Shown here in pieces: positions 12,088 through 24,021 of a stretch of 64,000 bases of DNA. A program made the position numbers and the translations under genes. Below the pieces are notes generated by a model. It saw only the letters and a list, made by a program, of their open reading frames with translations. It was not told the DNA's origin and did no database searches. This DNA comes from Gigaspora rosea (lineage: Eukaryota; Glomeromycota; Glomeromycetes; Diversisporales; Gigasporaceae): NCBI GenBank assembly GCA_003550325.1, contig QKWP01001175.1:1-64000 (forward strand), read 5' to 3'. Position 1 is the first letter of the stretch; every line of letters begins with the position of its first letter.

Positions 12088-12799
12088 TAGATATAAAGAT
12101 TTAAATTTTAATTAATATAAGGTTTTTGGGGGTTCTAAATATTTTTACTTAGATTTCGACATAAATTACTTAGTATGTTTTTGAAATATAGCAATTCTAG
12201 TAGTAAATACTGCTAGTAAATAGCAAAATTTTAATAAATAAATATTATACTATGTTTTATTTAATTTTAGCTTATTATATATTATATGCGTAAATACAAT
12301 ATACAGTATAATAATTAATTTTTTTTGTTCAATTAGATTGGTTTAATATATAGATGGCGCCAGTAGAAACCAAGCAAATCAAAAATTTTTCAAAGAATGT
12401 TTTTTTTTACTTAACTAATATAAAATTTTGCCAAAAAACATTTTTTGTTTAATAAAATTTTGTAATATTACATATTAAAATTTAAGTTACATGAAATTAT
12501 ATATTAGTTTGAAAGGGAGCAACTCTTTCTATCATTTATTCACTCCAAAATTTAATGGAAAAAATCTGTAATATATATCTAAAATTTTAGTAAGAAACAT
12601 CAGAAAATTATAATACTCTTTTACCCGGCCCACCAGGAGCATTTTACTTATTTGCGCGAGTAACACAAAACAAAAAAGGGAATCCGATTTTGTAAATAAA
12701 CTAAGTGCGCAAGGTAAAAATTTAGGGTTAGGGCCTTAATGTTAGAGTAATACTTAATATAAGTAAAATTTCATTCCCGTCATTTTTAATTAGTGCACC
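12088..12799. other. AT-rich spacer, no gene
   Basis: No supported feature; a TAGGGTTAGGG telomere-like word lies near 12723. Confidence 0.35.
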
Positions 12800-13262
12800 A
12801 AGATCGATTTAAACATTAGTTTTTGCGTATTTTTGCTTTTTTCTTCTTTTATGCGTGTTCGAATTCTTTGTCGGCTGATCCGGAATAGTCAAAATTTTGC
12901 ACTCTCCAATTGGCTATTTTATCTCCAGGAGCTTGTATTACCTGCTCAAATAAGTGGATGCCACCAAAAGTCTAGACACTTTTGCAGTAACATGACCATC
13001 ACATAGTGTGGTGTATTCAGATTAACTTTTTGGCTTTATTGTTAAGATTAGAGTTAGAGTTCGTGTATATAGCCTTAGAAGGTCACTATATATATGTAAA
13101 ATTGTGTTCCAGGCATTTTTATGTAGTTTTTAGGGCCGATTTAAACACTAGTTTTCGAGTATTTTCGCTCTTTTCTCTTTTTTTCTTCTTGTGCACGTGT
13201 TTTGTTTTGATATTGGACTGATCCGAGACGATCAAAATTCACGTTCTCCAATTGGTTAATTC
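12800..13262. repeat. Direct repeat pair of about 130 bp
   Basis: The segments 12800-12935 and 13133-13262 are similar in the same orientation: both run from CGATTTAAACA, through a TATTTTYGCTYTTTTCTYYTTT pyrimidine tract (with gaps), GGACTGATCCG/GGCTGATCCG, to CTCTCCAATTGGYTA or TTCTCCAATTGGTTA. The second copy lies inside the inverted-repeat element at 12970-13300; the first lies outside it. Confidence 0.55.
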
Positions 13263-13300
13263 TCATGCGTCATGTCACGTTACTGCAAAAGTGTCTAGAC
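12970..13300. mobile_element. MITE with 27-bp TIRs (GTCTAGACACTTTTGCAG)
   Basis: The left TIR begins GTCTAGACACTTTTGCAGTA (12970-12996) and the right end (13274-13300) is its inverse with one mismatch. The resemblance of TCTAGACNCTTTTGC ends to fungal mariner-like ends is only suggestive, and I found no convincing target duplication. Confidence 0.6.
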
Positions 13301-13321
13301 CCCTAGTGTGGTTCTTTTACC

Positions 13322-13988
13322 CAGGGATAGTAAATGACTTGAAATGACCCAAATGACTCAAATGACAATGGCCAGTTATTGGTCATTTCAAGGCTCAGAT
13401 GACTTAAGAAGATCATTTAACTCTGGTTAATTGATTATCTAATACTTTTAGCCAATCAAAATTGATTATTGTTCTTCGTAAAAAAAACATTGCTATCTAA
13501 TAAAAATTATTATACATAATAAATAACTGAATTATCTAATCATTTGTATTTTGGCTAAATGACTAGGTCATTTTCAGACCGGTTGTAAAACGATATTCTA
13601 ATTATAAGATCAGATATGAAGTGATTAAAAAAAAAAAACACTAGACAAAAAAATAATGTATTTACTTGTTTTAAAAAGTTCGTGAATAATAATTTACCGA
13701 TTGTAAAATGATATAAATCATTTTCTAATTTACAAATAGCATGTTAGTTAATAATCAACGTGACTTGAGAAATGATGCAAACATATGTAATTTAAAACAT
13801 GCATTATACAAGTTTTTTCGTGATTAGTAGGATGTCAACTTTAGCAAATGACTTAATGACCAAATGACTATAGTCATTTGGTCACGAGTCATTTCCAAAT
13901 GACCCAAAATTTGAATAATCTCAAATAAACAGTCATTTTGAGGTCATTTGAGATTATTTGAAAAATTGGCAAATAACCAGATTATTTA
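13322..13988. mobile_element. hAT-type MITE, family of 57260, right end shortened
   Basis: The left end CAGGGATAGTAAATGACTT matches the end of the 57260-57926 element, and the body has the same repeated CAAATGAC/GTCATTTG words. The flanks share the 8-bp string CTTTTACC (13314-13321 and 13989-13996), consistent with a hAT duplication, yet the right end stops at AGATTATTTA, about nine bases short of the expected CTATCCCTG terminus. Confidence 0.65.
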
Positions 13989-14097
13989 CTTTTACCAAAT
14001 ATAAAAATTTTTTAAAAATTGATTAAAAAAAATATAAAAATTTAAATATAAATACTTTAAATATAGTTATTAGTAAGAAAAATAAAAAATAAAAAAA

Positions 14098-14590
14098 ATC
14101 ATATGGGCTGATTTATGGAATTGCCAATAACTTTTGATATACTAATCTATTTTTGAATAATTTTATTACCAAAATGTTGGTCTCAATGAGACGGTTCTAA
14201 TGAATCCAAAATCATCAAAATCCAATCACAGGATCCCAAGATAATTAAGATTTTGTATAATTTTATATTAACTTTTACTATATAGACAATTAGCATATGG
14301 ATTGGTTTTACTATATAGACAATAAGCATATGGATTGGTTTTCATATATGAAAACCAATCCATACGTTGATTGTCTACATAGTAAAACCAATCCATATGT
14401 TGATTGTCTACATAGTAAAAGTTAATAGTAAAATTATACAAAACTTAATTATCTTGAAATCCTGTGATTGGATTTTGATGATTTTGGATTCATTAGAACT
14501 GTCTCATCGCGACCAATATTTTGGTAATAAAATTATTCAAAAATAGATTAGTATATCATAAATTATTGGCAATTCCATAAATCAGCCATA
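14098..14590. repeat. Foldback element carrying the GTCTCANTGAGAC module
   Basis: Long inverted arms: the left starts with ATATGGGCTGATTTATGGAA and the right ends with its inverse (TTCCATAAATCAGCCATATG). Each arm contains one copy of a roughly 110-bp module: AATAACTTTTGATNTACT..., a GGTCTCAATGAGACG palindrome, and CCAATCACAGGATC. The centre consists of short tandem CAATCCATATGTTGATTGTC-type units. Confidence 0.75.
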
Positions 14591-14903
14591 TGTCATTAAA
14601 AAATTAAATTTAAATTTTAAAAAATTAAAAAAGATTAAAATTAAATTTAAGGTTTAAAGTAATAAAAATTAGCCTAAATTTAAGGTTTAATTTTAGATTT
14701 TTGTTTATAAAAAATTAAAAATTTATTTAATTTATAAAATATTTTTATTTATATTTCTTCAAAAAGTATTAAATAGTTTGATTATAAAATAGCTTAGTAA
14801 AATTTTTTATAAAAAAATTTTATTAATTTAATTTTTAGTATAATAATACCTAATTTAAATTTTATAATTTAATTTTCTAATTTAAATTTTCTAATTTAAA
14901 TTT
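14591..14903. other. AT-rich spacer, no gene
   Basis: Low-complexity A/T sequence; nothing further can be supported. Confidence 0.35.
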
Positions 14904-14919
14904 AAGTAGTAATTTTTTT

Positions 14920-15084
14920 GTTGTAGGTATGGCAGCTAGTGTAGAACCTTCGGGCGGACTACTTAAATTAGGCACCAAAAGTGCACGTGTGGCTAGTTGT
15001 ATCCTCATTCATGTAACAAATATTACGTCACTATAACTCATAATAAAATCCCGGCCATAGCACACGGCCTCTAAACTTAAAAAA
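14920..15084 (+). mobile_element. 5'-truncated SINE-like copy (tail type 2) with 16-bp TSD
   Basis: Body TAGGTATGGCAGCTAGTGTA...GTGCACGTGTGGCTAG ends with CGGCCTCTAAACTT and poly(A). It is bounded by the perfect 16-bp duplication AAGTAGTAATTTTTTT (14904-14919 and 15085-15100). The same sequence is found at 53542-53814, and the full-length relatives start with a tRNA-like head. Confidence 0.8.
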
Positions 15085-15100
15085 AAGTAGTAATTTTTTT

Positions 15101-15394
15101 ATTTTTTATGAGTTTTGCTAAATCTCATTGTAGTGATACTGCAGTGATCATTACTGCTCATATGTTCAACCAATTAGATTGTAGGATCTTGTGCAACCAA
15201 AACAAAAACAAAAAAATAATCAAACTAAGAAAAATTTAAAAAATCTTTGACAATAAAATATTTTAATATGATAAGGAGAGTGCTATTTATTATATAATTT
15301 TTACTATAAATATATAGTCAAAACTCTGATTATATTATACAAAATAGCCAATTGATCAATCAAATTCAAAAAAATATATAATATATATAATAGT
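15101..15394. other. AT-rich spacer, no gene
   Basis: No supported feature. Confidence 0.3.
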
Positions 15395-15854
15395 GAACTT
15401 CTGGGTTGACAGCATAGCGACTATGCTCTGAGGTTGCAAATTGCAAGGTTGCTAGTTCAATTCCACTTAGTAGTAATTTGAATTTGATAGTTAGAACTCC
15501 GTTTTGGAATAACTAAAGTCACAAGACGTAATAAGAGACCACTAATACTTTATAAACTTGTGACACTGCATTTTCGGTTATAGGCAAGAATGATAATACC
15601 AATAGTTACCATAATGAGATAGTAGAAAGTTATTATCTCCTGAGTGAAAGTCGAACAAAGCTAATGACTCTTAGCCATAAATGGGTAAAACCATCAGAGT
15701 CGTCATACTAGCTATGGATAATCAGATATCAGGAACTGAGACATTGCAGGAATGAGAGGTCTGGAACATTAAAGTGGTTCAATAGTAATGCTCTAATTCC
15801 AAGTGTTGGCCACGGTCATAGTATAAAATGGACTAGTATCTGTCTGGCACTAAT
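15395..15854 (+). mobile_element. tRNA-like-headed retroposon, distinct family
   Basis: Starts with GACAGCATAGCGACTATGC followed at Pol III B-box spacing by GCTAGTTCAATTCC (B-box GWTCRANNC). The remaining 400 bp is moderately GC-rich compared with its surroundings and noncoding. No poly(A) or target duplication is visible, and its right edge abuts the LTR at 15860, so the 3' end may be lost. Confidence 0.4.
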
Positions 15855-15859
15855 AATAT

Positions 15860-16678
15860 TGTAGTATAGTAGGTAATATTAGACAGTATTAGAAAGTATT
15901 ATAGTAGTACTAACTACCGGTATTAGTATGTCGATATGTACCATGATGAACACATGTTCATAGCACATGATAATGATCATAAGACCCTTTGTTTAATGGC
16001 CATTATTAAGTCTCGAACCCTGTAGTATAGACAACAGGTCATATAGCATAGTTACAAGGATAAATACTTATTTATTTAACTATACATATACTTATTATCC
16101 GATTTATTGCATATTTGTTATTTATTTATTGTTTATTATTTATTTATTTACTGCATATAAATTTATTCATTATTGTCAGTTCCCTGTGCTATATAATAAT
16201 CATTACACTATTGGTACTATACTTGCCAGACAAACTGGACAAACTCAAAACTCAAAAAAAAATCAATTGTTATTTACAAAAAATTAAATCAAACAAATAA
16301 TCTTGATATTCTGCAAATATATTATATATAGCTATAAGAATATATATTAATTGTTTAAATAAGAATTATTAACAAAGTTTTTAAGAAATTAGTTTGACCA
16401 AAGTTTGGGATTTGGGCATGGACAAACCCAAACTATAATAGTTTGGCATTTGGGCAGCAAGTATAATCAGTACTCTGATTAGTCGTGTCATTATTATGCA
16501 TTAGCCATCACGAATACAATCGATAGATATCGATAGGTACTGATTATCATATATGATATTGGTCTAACCTTAAGATTTTTAATCGTATTATCTAAGAAAA
16601 GAGATATCAATGATTAAATAGAAGGAAAAAGCTATAAAAACGCAAGGCAAAAGACCTTGTTAAAAGCAGATTTCAGGT
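15860..16678 (+). repeat. 5' LTR, first part
   Basis: Starts TGTAGTATAGTAGGTAATAT and aligns along its length with the 3' LTR (start TGCAATAAAGTAGGTAATAT at 37597). It holds a 240-bp MITE (16222-16461) and is interrupted at 16678 by the antisense LINE; the rest of the LTR resumes at about 29109. Confidence 0.8.
16222..16461. mobile_element. TA-target MITE inside the 5' LTR
   Basis: Ends CTTGCCAGACAAACTGG and its imperfect inverse GGCATTTGGGCAGCAAG, flanked by TA (16220-16221 and 16462-16463). The 3' LTR lacks this sequence at the equivalent position (near 39948), which confirms it as an insertion. A related copy begins at 55425. Confidence 0.7.
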
Positions 16679-17771
16679 ATATTTTTTTTAAAAAGTAAGA
16701 TCTTGTCTCAGTTTCTTTATTTACTTTTTTTTTATATCAATTATTATATGCATAATACTAGATTATATGAAACTACTGCTCAGACTATCAGTTCTCAGAC
16801 CGACACATCTGTAATCTATACTTTACTAAGTAAGATCAGAGACCCCATCTAGATTTCTATATTAATGTTTTCTATATATATTGGTAACGTGTTTTTGTAC
16901 ATAAAAAGTTTATTCCATATTCTTTTTCTTTTATTTATCTTTATTTTCCTTATTTGTACTTTGTTTTCTTCTTCTTCGTTGTCTTTCTGTTCTGGTTAAG
17001 TTGGTGGTAACTTTTCTTTGACCTCAGCCATTTTTTCACATCTCTTTATTTATACTTGTTTATATATTGCTTTGATTATTTTGTGTAAGATCATTACATA
17101 GTAGTCCTTTCCATTTTTATATTTTCCTAGCTTCGATATTTCTTCTTTTATCTTTCTTGTAATTATTCCCTTTAATGGTCATACTTCTTTATCTTCCAAA
17201 TCTACTGTACTTGTAACTAAACTTAAAATTCTGTTAGTATTTATTTCGTTATAGCATTTTATCTTTTTCGTAACCTTAATTATTGTCTCCTTTATTATAT
17301 TTCTGTTCCTCTTTTATTCTTGCTACAAATTATCTAGTAATCATTTGTCTTCATTTCCATTTTATATCATCACATATGTTGCTATCATATTTTTCTTAAT
17401 TTCTTTTGTTTATGTTCTCTTTTGTTGGTAATTTGTCCAATGCATATTTTATCTTGAATGCCTTTATCTTTGACTCTTTGGGGTCTGTTCTCAATTGTAG
17501 TGGTCTTTTATAGTAATTCATGACCTTTTGAAAATTTTCTCAATCTATACTCGCTCTACTTTTATTCTATTTTTCCATTTTTGTCTAGAATTGCCAAGCT
17601 GCCACTACTATCATGTTTTGTAGTTTTCTGACAAATCTTCTTATTCCATGTGATATATATTTATTCTCATTTCATGTAGAATATCAATTTGGTTATACTA
17701 CTATAGTCTATCTCTACTGCCTCTGCCCTTCTTTCCTTTTATTCTAAGTTTTCTTTCTCTGCTTTTATTGC

Positions 17772-19292
17772 TCAAGTTATTTCTTTGTCTAACTTAATCT
17801 TCTTTAATGTCAGTTCTTCAGGCCATAGATTTTCTCTTGCTATTATTACTTTCTTTGGGCTATTTTCTTTATTTATTTCTGTTATTATTTCTTTTATATT
17901 TGTTAATTTTGACTTCACCAATATAACTGACTTCTGTTTTATTATTACTAAAATGATTATCAAAGCCATGTATCCTGTCCTTTTCATTGTTGCCATGTTT
18001 CTGGTTTTATTATCATCTCTTGCTTGATTTCTTTAATCTTGAACATCACATCCATAGTTACTCTAAAATTCCTTATTTTGTTTTTAATCTCTACTTCTAC
18101 TGTATAATTTGTTATATCTTGTTTTCTAATTGTATTAGCCATTCCTATTATCTTTCTGCTATTTGTTTGTTTGGGAATATCTCTCTTATTTGTTTATGTT
18201 GCCTTTTTATTCTTGTCTCTGTCTTCCGGAAATCTTCTTTATTTTTTTCTTCTCTTTTCTTTGATTGTACTCTTTCCAATATATTTTCCATATAATCTCT
18301 AATTTCTTTCTTGCTATCAATCATTACTCTGACTTCCCTTTCTCTTTTTATTTTTATTAAACATTGTTTTCTTTTTTCTACATTCTTGTACTCACAACCT
18401 TGATATTTTTTGATTTTGTTTGATTCATCTACTCTGATCCAATGTATCATTTTTATACTTTCTTTTTCTACTAATGTTACTTTTCCTATTCTTTCTCTTG
18501 TATCTAGTATTCATATTTTCTTTTTTATCTTGCTTTCTTGTCTCCTTTCATACTTGTTTATCTTGTCCTTGTTTACTTCTATCCAGTCTTTTATGTTTTT
18601 CTTGATTTTTTCGTACCATCTTGGTTTCCTTCCTCTTTGTATCATTATTTGTTTTGTGCTATGTGTTTCCATTCCAGAACTTTCTACCATTATTTCTTAA
18701 TAGTTGTTTTATTACATATATACCTATTCTATTCATTGTTTTTTTTTATTTTACTTCTATTTGTCGAGTTTACCAAAATTTTGTTAATCGAATTTCTATT
18801 TATATTTTTCAGAACTGGCCATTAATTGTCTTTGTGTTTTGAAATCTTAATTTTCATTTTTATTATCGCTCTTAGTATAGTTCTCTTTTCTCTTGGTATT
18901 AGTATTATATTGTTATCCTCTAGAATTGACGAACTTGTTGCCACCTCGTTCTGTAAACTTTGTAGTCTAACTTTGATCATCAAATTATTAAAATCTTTGT
19001 GATTTAATGTTCTCATCAAGGTCGCTATGTGCTATTGGTCCATTATGTCCTCAATTCTTCTCAATTCATATAGCTAATTATGATATAAAGTTAAATTTAG
19101 TACTGTTCTTGCTTTACTTGCCTTTTGTTTAACCATCAGCATATATTCTCTTGTCAATAAGTCATACCACTTTTTGTTCAATCTTGTATTTTGTACATGG
19201 TAGGCTATTCTTGTTGAAATTACTGCGTTTATTATATACACTGCCTGTTTTTCAGTTAATCTTGCATTTTTTATTCTTTTAATCATCTGCAT
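17772..19292 (-). pseudogene. LINE-2 ORF2 C-terminal region (RT thumb and beyond)
   Basis: Consecutive minus-strand frames (19074-19292, 18822-19019, 18148-18450, 17772-17996) are lysine/glutamate/isoleucine-rich, as in the other LINE of the window. The first continues the RT thumb (NAVISTRIAYHVQNTRLN is typical of the segment after the catalytic YXDD block). The last might hold a remnant RNase H strand, but no catalytic residues can be pointed to. Several stops and frame changes separate the frames. Confidence 0.45.
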
Positions 19293-19346
19293 TGCTTCCT
19301 CCTTTATCTTCTTCTGAATTATACTATGGTTATTATCAACTATAAA

Positions 19347-19664
19347 CTAGCATCCTAAAAGTCTAAATATTTCTTTCTTCTTTACTTCTATTATCATTTG
19401 ATTATTGTATTCTATGTTTATTGCCTTTTCTTTTGTTTTGGCTACAAGCACTGACTTTTCTAAGTTTATTCTTATTCCTAGTAGCTGATAAAATGTCTCT
19501 GCTTTGTATAAAATTTCTTTTAGTTTTTCTTTATTTTTCATTATCCACAAGGTATCATCTATATATGTTATCATTGGAAAATTAGTTCTGGCGCTTTTCT
19601 TCCCTCCATTCACTTCGTATTCTGTTTTTAGTTCATATCCTTTGAATCCTTTTACTATATTCAT
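19347..19664 (-). pseudogene. LINE-2 reverse transcriptase, catalytic YIDD block
   Basis: The 105-aa frame contains MITYIDDTLWIM, the RT motif C with both catalytic aspartates, followed by a helix and INLEKSVLVAK (motif D region). It belongs upstream to the motif A segment at 22128-22415; the two are separated by a MITE that itself contains a 2.2-kb palindrome. Confidence 0.75.
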
Positions 19665-19771
19665 TATTAGAATATATCCTCAACAAAAGCAGTGACATTG
19701 GTTTTTTTTAATCTATTCTGTCTTGTACATTATACTCTTCTGTATTTCTTTGACTTGTTATGATATAGTTA

Positions 19772-22151
19772 GGATCTCGAAATATATATAGATAGGTCAG
19801 GTTAATTATAGGGTTACTAAAAAAATAAGGATCTGCAGAAACCCTTAAAAAATAAGCAAAAATACTATAAATAGAAAAGATCTATATAAAAAACCTCAAA
19901 AATAAGCAAACTCATATCGACAGATCCAGGGTGTAGGTGAGATTTTCCGGGTCATGTGATACCCCAGCCTCCGATCACCTTCCGATTAAGATCGGGGCAA
20001 ATCCCCTCCCCAGTTACACAAATCATATATATACAACCCCTTTAAATTTTTGTTTACATCTTTTAATTTTTTTTTGTGCCGTCAAAACTTTACTGCCTCT
20101 TTTCGTCACTAGAGTCATCGTTTACTGGTGCTTCTTTGCGTCGCTAGTATCCTCGTCGTTTTACTGGTGTCTTATTTCATCACTGGTGGTTGTTGTCATT
20201 TATTAGTACCACTTTTTGTCGCTCGTGCTAGTGCCTCTTTTTGTCGCTCGTGCCGGTGGTCCTAGTGTAAATTCAAAATCAAAATCTACAAAAAAAAGAA
20301 GGTTGGTTCAAGTTGAGAAAAAAAAGAAAGAATATAATGTAAGAAAAAAATACTTGTCTTTTTAAACTTGGCTTCCGTAATCTACGTTTCATCATTGTAC
20401 TGATTTATTTCTGTATTTGTTATACAGGTTAAATCGCAAAATTAGTGTAAGAGGTACTTGCGCGGTTTAGGGTTAGAGTTAGGATTAGCGTAGTATTAGT
20501 ATAGAAATAGTTTTATTAGTATAGAGATGGTTTATGTAAAGAATTATGTAAAACAAAATAAAATAATTTAAGTAATTTTTAAACAAAATTAAAAAAAAAA
20601 ATAAATAAAATAAAGCTTACCATATAGTAATTCATGAAAAAAGCTTCCATAGTGCTTTATCATTTAAATGAAAAGAGTGCCACTCTAGTACATGTATATA
20701 GACCGCTTCATGAGATCTTAATGGTCTTGGTTTCTCACATTAGAATAAATAATTAAAAACGAATTAAAAATTAAAAAATTTAAATAAGTTAAAATATTAA
20801 TTAAATTAAGAAAATTTTTTAAAAAAAGAAATAAAACGAATCAATAAAATAAAAAAGAAATAAAACAAAATAATAAAATAATTAAAAAAAATTTTAAAAA
20901 CGAATTAATAAAAAAATTTAAACAAAAAAATCAAAAATTTAAATAAGAACGATTAAAAAAAATTAAAAAAAAATAGAACGATTAAAAACGATTAAAAAAG
21001 AAAAAAAAGTTTTTTTTTAATTTTTTTTTTTTAATTGTTCTATTTTTTTTATTTTTTATTACCGGTATTTTTTTTTGNACGATTAAAAAAGAAAAAAAAA
21101 GTTTTTTTAATTGTTCTATTTTTTTTTATTTTTTATTACTGGTATTTTTTTTTGATTTAATTTTTTTATTTAAATATTTTTTTAGTTTTTTTTATTTAGT
21201 TTTTTTTATTTAATTTTTCTAAATTATGTTATTTTTTATTTAATGTTTTTAATTTATTTAAATTTTTAATTTTTAATTCAGTTTTAATTATTTATTCTAA
21301 ATTATTTCTTTTTATGATTAGTGTACATATATCTCGAAAAACCAAGACCATTAAGATCTTTTGAAGCCTATATATATACTAGAGTAGCACTCTTTTCAAT
21401 TAAATAAAAAAATACTTCGGAAGCTCTTTTCATGAATTGCTTTATGGTAAGCTTTATTTTTTATTTATTTTTTTTTTTAATTCGTGTTTAAATTACTTAA
21501 ATTATTTTATTTTATATAATTCTTTACATAAACTATCTCTAAACTAATAAAACTATTTCTATACTAATACTACACTAATCCCAACCCTAACTCTAAACAG
21601 CTTACACTAATCCTGCAATCTAACCCGTATAGCAAATACAGAAATAAATCAGTATGACGACGAAATATAAAATGAGACAGAAGCTGAGTTTAAGAAGACA
21701 AGTATTTTTCTTACATTATATTCTTTCTTTTTTTTTTTCTCGACTTGAACTAATTTTTTTTTTTTGTAGGTTTTGATTTCCAAATTTACACTAGGACCAC
21801 CGGCACAAACAACAAAAAGAGGCACTAGCACAAGCGACAAAAAGAGGCACTAGTAAATGACAACAATGCCAGCGACGAAATGAGGACCACGATGCAAAGA
21901 AACACCAGTAAACAGTGACTCCAGTGACGAAAAGAGGCAGTAAAGTTTTGATGGCACAAAAAAAAATTAAAAGATGTAAACAAAAATTTAAAGGGGTTGT
22001 ATATATATGATCTGTGTAACTGGTAAGGAAATTTGCCCCGATCTTAATCGGAAGGTGATCGGAACCCGGGTTATCACGTGACCCGGAAAATCTCACCTAC
22101 ACCCTGGATCTGTTACTCATACCTAACCTATCTATATATATTTCGGGATCC
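19772..22151. mobile_element. 175-bp TA-target MITE interrupted by a palindromic element
   Basis: Ends GGATCTCGAAATATATATAG and CTATATATATTTCGGGATCC, flanked by TA (19770-19771 and 22152-22153). Removing the 2198-bp insert and one 7-bp duplication leaves exactly 175 bp, identical in length to the sister copy at 27735-27909. It sits within the RT region of LINE-2. Confidence 0.85.
19917..22114. mobile_element. 2.2-kb near-perfect palindrome (long-TIR element)
   Basis: Two arms of roughly 1 kb face each other around 20990-21170. Outer ends read CAGATCCAGGGTGTAGGTGA and its inverse; flanks are ACTCATA (19910-19916 and 22115-22121). Each arm carries, from outside in, a TTTCCGGGTCAYGTGAT motif, a CCGATCACCTTCCGATTAAG block that can itself form a hairpin, a TATATATA stretch, runs of GTCGCTNGTG-like repeats, a telomere-like GGTTAGGATTAG word and a poly(A/T)-rich core. 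No transposase is visible; the 89- and 101-codon frames in the arms are copies of one another and probably not proteins. The superfamily is undetermined. Confidence 0.8.
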
Positions 22152-22415
22152 TACATAGTTCATTTTTCCTTTAAATATATCAATTATTGTTTTGATTATT
22201 GCTTCTGAAATTTTTACCCTCTTTATTACCAATTTTAATATAGGGATGTGCACTAAATCATATGCTTTTGATATATTTTGGGCTATTATCCACAGCTCTT
22301 TTTTATTGACATCTGTGTTTTCTAGTATATGTGTAGTTATATTTATTAGTAGTATTATAGATGTATTCGGTAAAGCTACATGATTGTTCTTGTTTAATAT
22401 TTTATATCTATTCAT
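22128..22415 (-). pseudogene. LINE-2 reverse transcriptase, motif A segment
   Basis: The frame contains ELWIIAQNISKAYDLVHIPI, which corresponds to RT motif A (usually QDMSKAYDXV). The second motif-A aspartate remains; the first acidic position is N here. It is followed by the helix leading to motif B. The C-terminal part runs into the MITE boundary at 22151. Confidence 0.7.
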
Positions 22416-22793
22416 AATCTCACTTAGTCTTTATACTATAATTTTAGTAAACAGTTTCCTTATACGTTTGATCAATGTTATTGGTCTAGTCTGATTCAAT
22501 TCCCTGTCAAATTCTTGATTTTTCAATATCAGATATACTGTACTCCTTTTCTATTCCTTTGGTACTTTCTCTTGCTTTATACATGTGTTGAATATTCTTG
22601 TTATAAACTTTATTGCCTTATTTTCTAGATGCTTCAATACTTTATTTGCTGTTTCTGATGGTCCTATTGCTTTCCCTAAGAGTGCAATTCATATAACCTC
22701 TTCAACTTTTATTTCTGTTATTTCTTTTGTTGCCTCTTTATACCAGTCTGTACTGATCTCTTTCTTCAGAACGTACTCTTCTTCTCATTGTTT

Positions 22794-23219
22794 CTATAGC
22801 ATTATGTTCAGTGAATTCCTCCTCGTCCATTCTTCGAAGTGTTTTCTTATTCCATCTTTTATTTTTTTATCTTCCATCTTTATTCCTTCTTCTGTAATTA
22901 CATTAGTTATCTCTACTTTCTCAATATGTCTCTTCAAAATACTGTTTATTATCTTTGTTGTATTCTCTTTTATATTATTGAATCTCCTTTCTATGTTCTT
23001 ATTAATCTTCTCTCTGTACTCTATGTCATTTTCCATTTTTCTTGTAGTATATATTGATTTCTGGTATTCTTTTAGTTTTCTTAACATATCTTCTTTTGAT
23101 CTTTTATTCACATCTATCCTTCTTATATTACTTATATATACTTCTGCTACCATATTTTTCCCAAAATAAGCTACCTTCAAAAATAAGCTACCCCCCCTCT
23201 TTTGGTCAAAAAACTCCAA
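22794..23219 (-). pseudogene. LINE-2 endonuclease-RT linker
   Basis: A 141-aa lysine-rich frame with an IERRFNNIKENTTKIINSIL segment that parallels IERRYNMIGRNEKIMLNSIL in the sense LINE (about 49270-49330), placing it just upstream of RT. The N-terminal residues derive from the adjacent MITE at 23150-23703, not from the LINE. Confidence 0.65.
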
Positions 23220-23703
23220 AACGTCTTTAACCCGAAAATAAGCTACCCCTACGATTGAAAAAGTCGCTACATAGTAAAGTCTAAATTTTACTAAGTTAAT
23301 CGATTAAAATCGATTAAGTAAACTTATTCAGCAGGTCAAAATACACATACTATAAAATTTTCATAAATATTGGAGAACTTTCTATTAAGTGACTTTTGAT
23401 ATTTACGTTTGGCGAAAAAATTAAAATTTTTTAAAAAAATATATTCGTCGAACGTAAAAATTAAAAGTTAAATAATAAAAACTTCTCCGATCTTAATGAA
23501 AATTTTAGGGTAAGTGTATTTTGATCATCCAAACAAGGTTACTTAATCGATTTTAATCGATTTACATAGTAAAATTTAGACTTTACTATGTAGCAACTTT
23601 CTGCGATCAGTCAAAAATCGATTTTAACTTAAAATAAGCTACCCCTGATTTTTCATGTAACTTTTTGCCTAAAAAAAGGTAGCTTATTTTCGGGAAAATG
23701 CGG
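23150..23703. mobile_element. Mariner-type MITE, AAAATAAGCTACC family, copy 1
   Basis: TIRs CCATATTTTTCCCAAAATAA and its inverse ending GGGAAAATGCGG, flanked by TA (23148-23149 and 23704-23705). The interior contains inner inverted copies of TAGCTTATTTTCGGG and of an ATCGATTAAAATCGATTAAG segment, giving a multi-stem hairpin. Confidence 0.8.
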
Positions 23704-23763
23704 TAGTTCGTTAATCTTTTTTATCTATCTGTTTAATTCTGGGAGGGAGTCTTCAGTTACTTC

Positions 23764-24021
23764 TCATTTTATTGTTCTTATAACTTTGTTAATTGTTTTT
23801 ACAGCAGTATGTAGTTTTGTTGCTATCTTAGAGAAGGCATAAAATTTTCTTGGAGATATCTTCATTCTTGGTATCTTTGCTTTCATTATTTGTCTAAGTT
23901 CATTTATAAATCTATTCCAAACTTTATCTAGTCCTTCTTCATTATTAGTAGCTCCATTTTCGATTTCATCTATTTTTTCTTCCATAGCCTGTGCGAACTC
24001 TTTCCAGCCTTCTTCATTCAA
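23764..24021 (-). pseudogene. LINE-2 region after the endonuclease
   Basis: An 86-codon acidic/lysine-rich frame between the endonuclease and linker frames. The position and composition fit the LINE, but no motif is recognisable. Confidence 0.4.

Noticed and set aside
19937-22096. SDHLPIK in the arm frames of the palindrome looks like the SDH motif of a LINE endonuclease
   Set aside because: It is encoded by the self-complementary CCGATCACCTTCCGATTAAG block, appears identically in both arms, and the rest of the frame has no endonuclease landmark.
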